From: Achromobacter spanius
Lineage (GTDB): Bacteria; Pseudomonadota; Gammaproteobacteria; Burkholderiales; Burkholderiaceae_B
NCBI RefSeq assembly: GCF_003994415.1
Contig: NZ_CP034689.1
Span: forward strand, 5,208,001-5,272,000
Direction of reading: 5' to 3'
Length of the DNA stretch: 64,000 bases
In this document: positions 62,366 through 64,000 of the stretch, in pieces
How positions within the stretch are numbered: position 1 is the first letter of the stretch
Layout of the letters: each line of letters opens with the position of its first letter
Notes under the pieces: generated by a model
What the model was told of the DNA's origin: nothing
Seen by the model: the letters and a program-made list of their open reading frames with translations, nothing else
The model's database searches: none
Made by a program: the position numbers and the translations under genes

Positions 62366-63744
62366 AGCGATCCCACGACGCAGACCGCCGCGCCTTTCTG
62401 TTGCGCGCCTGCGCGTTGGGCGCCACGGGCGCCGCCGCGCCGCTGGCTTTGAACCTGGCGGCCTTGGGCGCGGCGGCCGCGCAGTCCGCGCCAGCATCCT
62501 ACAAGGCGCTGGTCTGCGTGTTCCTGTATGGCGGCAACGATCCCTACAACACCGTCGTGCCCTACGACACCGCCGCCTATCGCGCCTATGCCGCCGCGCG
62601 TGGCGATATCGGGTTGAAGCGAGATTCGCTGCACGCCACCGTCTTGCGCGGCAAAGCGCCCGCTGCTGACGGGGCGCAGTTCGCCCTGGCCCCCGCGCTG
62701 GCGCCGCTTGCGCCGCTGTATGAAAGCGGACAGCTGGCCGTGCTGCTCAACGTTGGGCCATTGGTCACGCCCACGTCCAAGGCGGAATACATCAGCGCGC
62801 GCGTGCCGCTGCCGCCAAAACTGTTTTCCCACAACGACCAGCAAGCCTACTGGCAGGCGCTGGCCCCCGAAGGTGCGTCGTCAGGCTGGGCGGGCCGGCT
62901 GACGGATCTGTTTGCCGGCGCCAACGCGCAGCGCACCTTCACGGGTATTACAGCGGGCGGCAGCACGGTGCTGCTGGCCGGGCGCAAGGTGGCGGGGTAT
63001 CGGGTGGGCATCAATGGGTCCACGTCGATTGATCTGTTGGGCCGGGATATGTATGGCTCCAGCGCCTGCACCGCGCTGCTTCGGCAGTTGATCACGCAAC
63101 CGCGTGAACACCTGATGGAACGCGAAATGGCGCGCATCGCCGCGCAGTCCATCAGCGCCGATACGAAATTGCGCGCGGCCCTGGCGGATGTCGCGGTGCC
63201 GGGAGATTTTTCGTCGCCCCTGGCGCAGCAGTTGAAGATCGTGGCGCGCATCATCGGCGCCCGCCAGGCTTTGGGCGCGAGGCGGCAGGTGTTTTTTGTG
63301 TCGCAGAATGGGTATGACAATCACACCGGATTGAATGACACGCACCCGGCGCTGCTGCGCGAGCTGGGGCAGGCGATGGCTGCGTTCCAGCAAGCGCTGT
63401 CGTCGATGGGCGTGGCGGATCAGGTCACCACCTTCACGGCGTCGGAGTTCGGACGCACGCTGGGTTCCAACGGCAACGGCTCGGACCACGGCTGGGGTTC
63501 ACATCATTTCGTGATGGGCGGCGCGGTCAAGGGCGGCCGCTATTACGGCGCGCATCCAGAGATTGCGCTGGACGGCCCTGGGTTTGTGGATAACGGGCGC
63601 TTGTTGCCGACGTTGGCGGTGGACCAATTGGGGGCGGCGTTGGGAGGGTGGTTTGGCGCGGGGAGAGAGGAATTGGGGATGGTGTTTCCGAATTTGAGGA
63701 ATTTTGATGTGGGTGGGGTGGGGGTGATGGGGGGGGATGTTTGA
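62362..63744 (+). CDS. DUF1501-family, Tat-exported sulfatase-like protein
   Basis: 460 residues. Tat signal DADRRAFLLRACALGATG (about 5-22), cleavage near AAQ. The alkaline-phosphatase-like fold is suggested by VFLYGGNDPYNTVVPYD, VSQNGYDNHTGLNDTHPALL, FTASEFGRTLGSNGNGSDHGWGSHHFVMG, which gives a likely metal site (Asp/His). The last codons fall in a G-rich tract (63711-63736). Confidence 0.88.
   Translation: MKRSHDADRRAFLLRACALGATGAAAPLALNLAALGAAAAQSAPASYKALVCVFLYGGNDPYNTVVPYDTAAYRAYAAARGDIGLKRDSLHATVLRGKAPAADGAQFALAPALAPLAPLYESGQLAVLLNVGPLVTPTSKAEYISARVPLPPKLFSHNDQQAYWQALAPEGASSGWAGRLTDLFAGANAQRTFTGITAGGSTVLLAGRKVAGYRVGINGSTSIDLLGRDMYGSSACTALLRQLITQPREHLMEREMARIAAQSISADTKLRAALADVAVPGDFSSPLAQQLKIVARIIGARQALGARRQVFFVSQNGYDNHTGLNDTHPALLRELGQAMAAFQQALSSMGVADQVTTFTASEFGRTLGSNGNGSDHGWGSHHFVMGGAVKGGRYYGAHPEIALDGPGFVDNGRLLPTLAVDQLGAALGGWFGAGREELGMVFPNLRNFDVGGVGVMGGDV
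63711..63736 (+). other. G-quadruplex-type G-tract motif
   Basis: G3-T-G4-T-G5-TGAT-G8 in the last codons of the DUF1501 gene. Four tracts with 1, 1 and 4 nt loops meet the usual G4 rule. The G8 run is also error-prone for sequencing. Confidence 0.75.
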
Positions 63745-63787
63745 TGGGTTGCGCGCGAATTACGCTTGGGTTCTTTTCCTGGGCGTC

Positions 63788-64000
63788 GGGACTGTCAGAA
63801 ATTTTGTGTTCTAGGCGTTGTTCTGACGTTGCATCATTTACTCGCTGGCCCACTGGGCGTTGGTACGGATGCGGGTAAATCGCTCCTCGTAGAGGATGGC
63901 GAACTGGTGCATCGCGTCGGTCCAATGGTGTGTGGCCGTGCCCCATTTGACGGTAATGTTTCGCAGCGCCAACCAGAGCAGCTTAATCGCCGCGTCGTCG
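63788..64000 (-). mobile_element. IS256-family insertion sequence, right part only
   Basis: The end is placed at GGGACTGTCAGAAATTTTGTG (63788 onwards), which resembles IS256-type terminal repeats, 43 bp after the DUF1501 stop. The rest lies beyond the window, so the other repeat and the target duplication cannot be checked. Confidence 0.7.
63838..64000 (-). CDS. IS256-family transposase, C-terminal part
   Basis: 54 residues up to the stop at 63838, cut by the window edge. AAIKLLWLALRNITVKWG, THHWTDAMHQFAIL and YEERF are the typical C-terminus of IS256/MULE transposases. The DDE catalytic residues lie outside the window. Confidence 0.88.
   Translation of the reverse strand, partial: DDAAIKLLWLALRNITVKWGTATHHWTDAMHQFAILYEERFTRIRTNAQWASE

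Noticed and set aside
63527..63946. 139-residue minus-strand frame across the DUF1501 end and IS edge
   Set aside because: Spans the IS boundary, low-complexity Pro-rich sequence, no RBS.

Overview
The window is high-GC DNA with dense, mostly housekeeping gene content typical of a betaproteobacterium of the Alcaligenaceae. Achromobacter is most likely, with Bordetella as the close alternative. This is inferred from gene order (queA-tgt-yajC-secD-secF; miaB-phoH-ybeY-corC-lnt), the azurin gene, the soluble NAD-linked formate dehydrogenase and codon use; no 16S rRNA is present.

Layout. 1-2541 (minus): the start of a nitrate assimilation operon, nrtA-nrtB-nrtD, with nrtD cut by the window edge. 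Divergent nasT (2937-3518) encodes an ANTAR-domain antiterminator, followed by cysG for siroheme. The nrtA leader carries a sigma-54 promoter, two ANTAR-type hexaloop hairpins and an intrinsic terminator that shares bases with the second hairpin. 5057-7283: upp and dacB. 7426-13195: queA, tgt, yajC, secD, secF. 13407-15246: an orphan HTH regulator with a clear operator, a VOC protein and an alanyl-tRNA editing protein. 15318-21919: PAP2 phosphatase, then miaB-phoH-ybeY and corC-lnt. 21942-22997: aldo/keto reductase.

23361-24158: two copies of a tRNA-Ala(GGC)/Glu(TTC)/Asp(GTC) triplet, each closed by a terminator. 24384-31865: PAS-LuxR regulator, bioB, an EamA transporter, an MFS transporter with a repetitive Ala/Asp/Ser tail, peroxiredoxin, a small secreted protein and a dienelactone hydrolase. 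31932-35507: a very large DUF748/AsmA-like envelope protein.

35646-49538 is a coherent molybdenum module. moaC-moaD-moaE-moaB-moeA faces mobA-moaA and a ModE-like regulator with a ligand-binding domain; the formate dehydrogenase operon fdsG-fdsB-fdsA-fdhD-fdsD follows, then an oxalate/formate-type MFS transporter. Cofactor synthesis, enzyme, sulfurtransferase and probable substrate transport are therefore adjacent. fdsG has lost one C in a C-run and is frameshifted as read.

49678-64000: methyltransferase, a split chromate transporter with a divergent LysR regulator, murI, two universal stress proteins, and an OmpR/PhoQ-type two-component system flanked on both sides by PepSY proteins with an OmpR-type direct repeat between them. 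Then a PQQ-type sugar dehydrogenase lipoprotein, azurin, an atypical SDR and a DUF1800-DUF1501 pair. The 3' end of an IS256-family element runs off the right edge.
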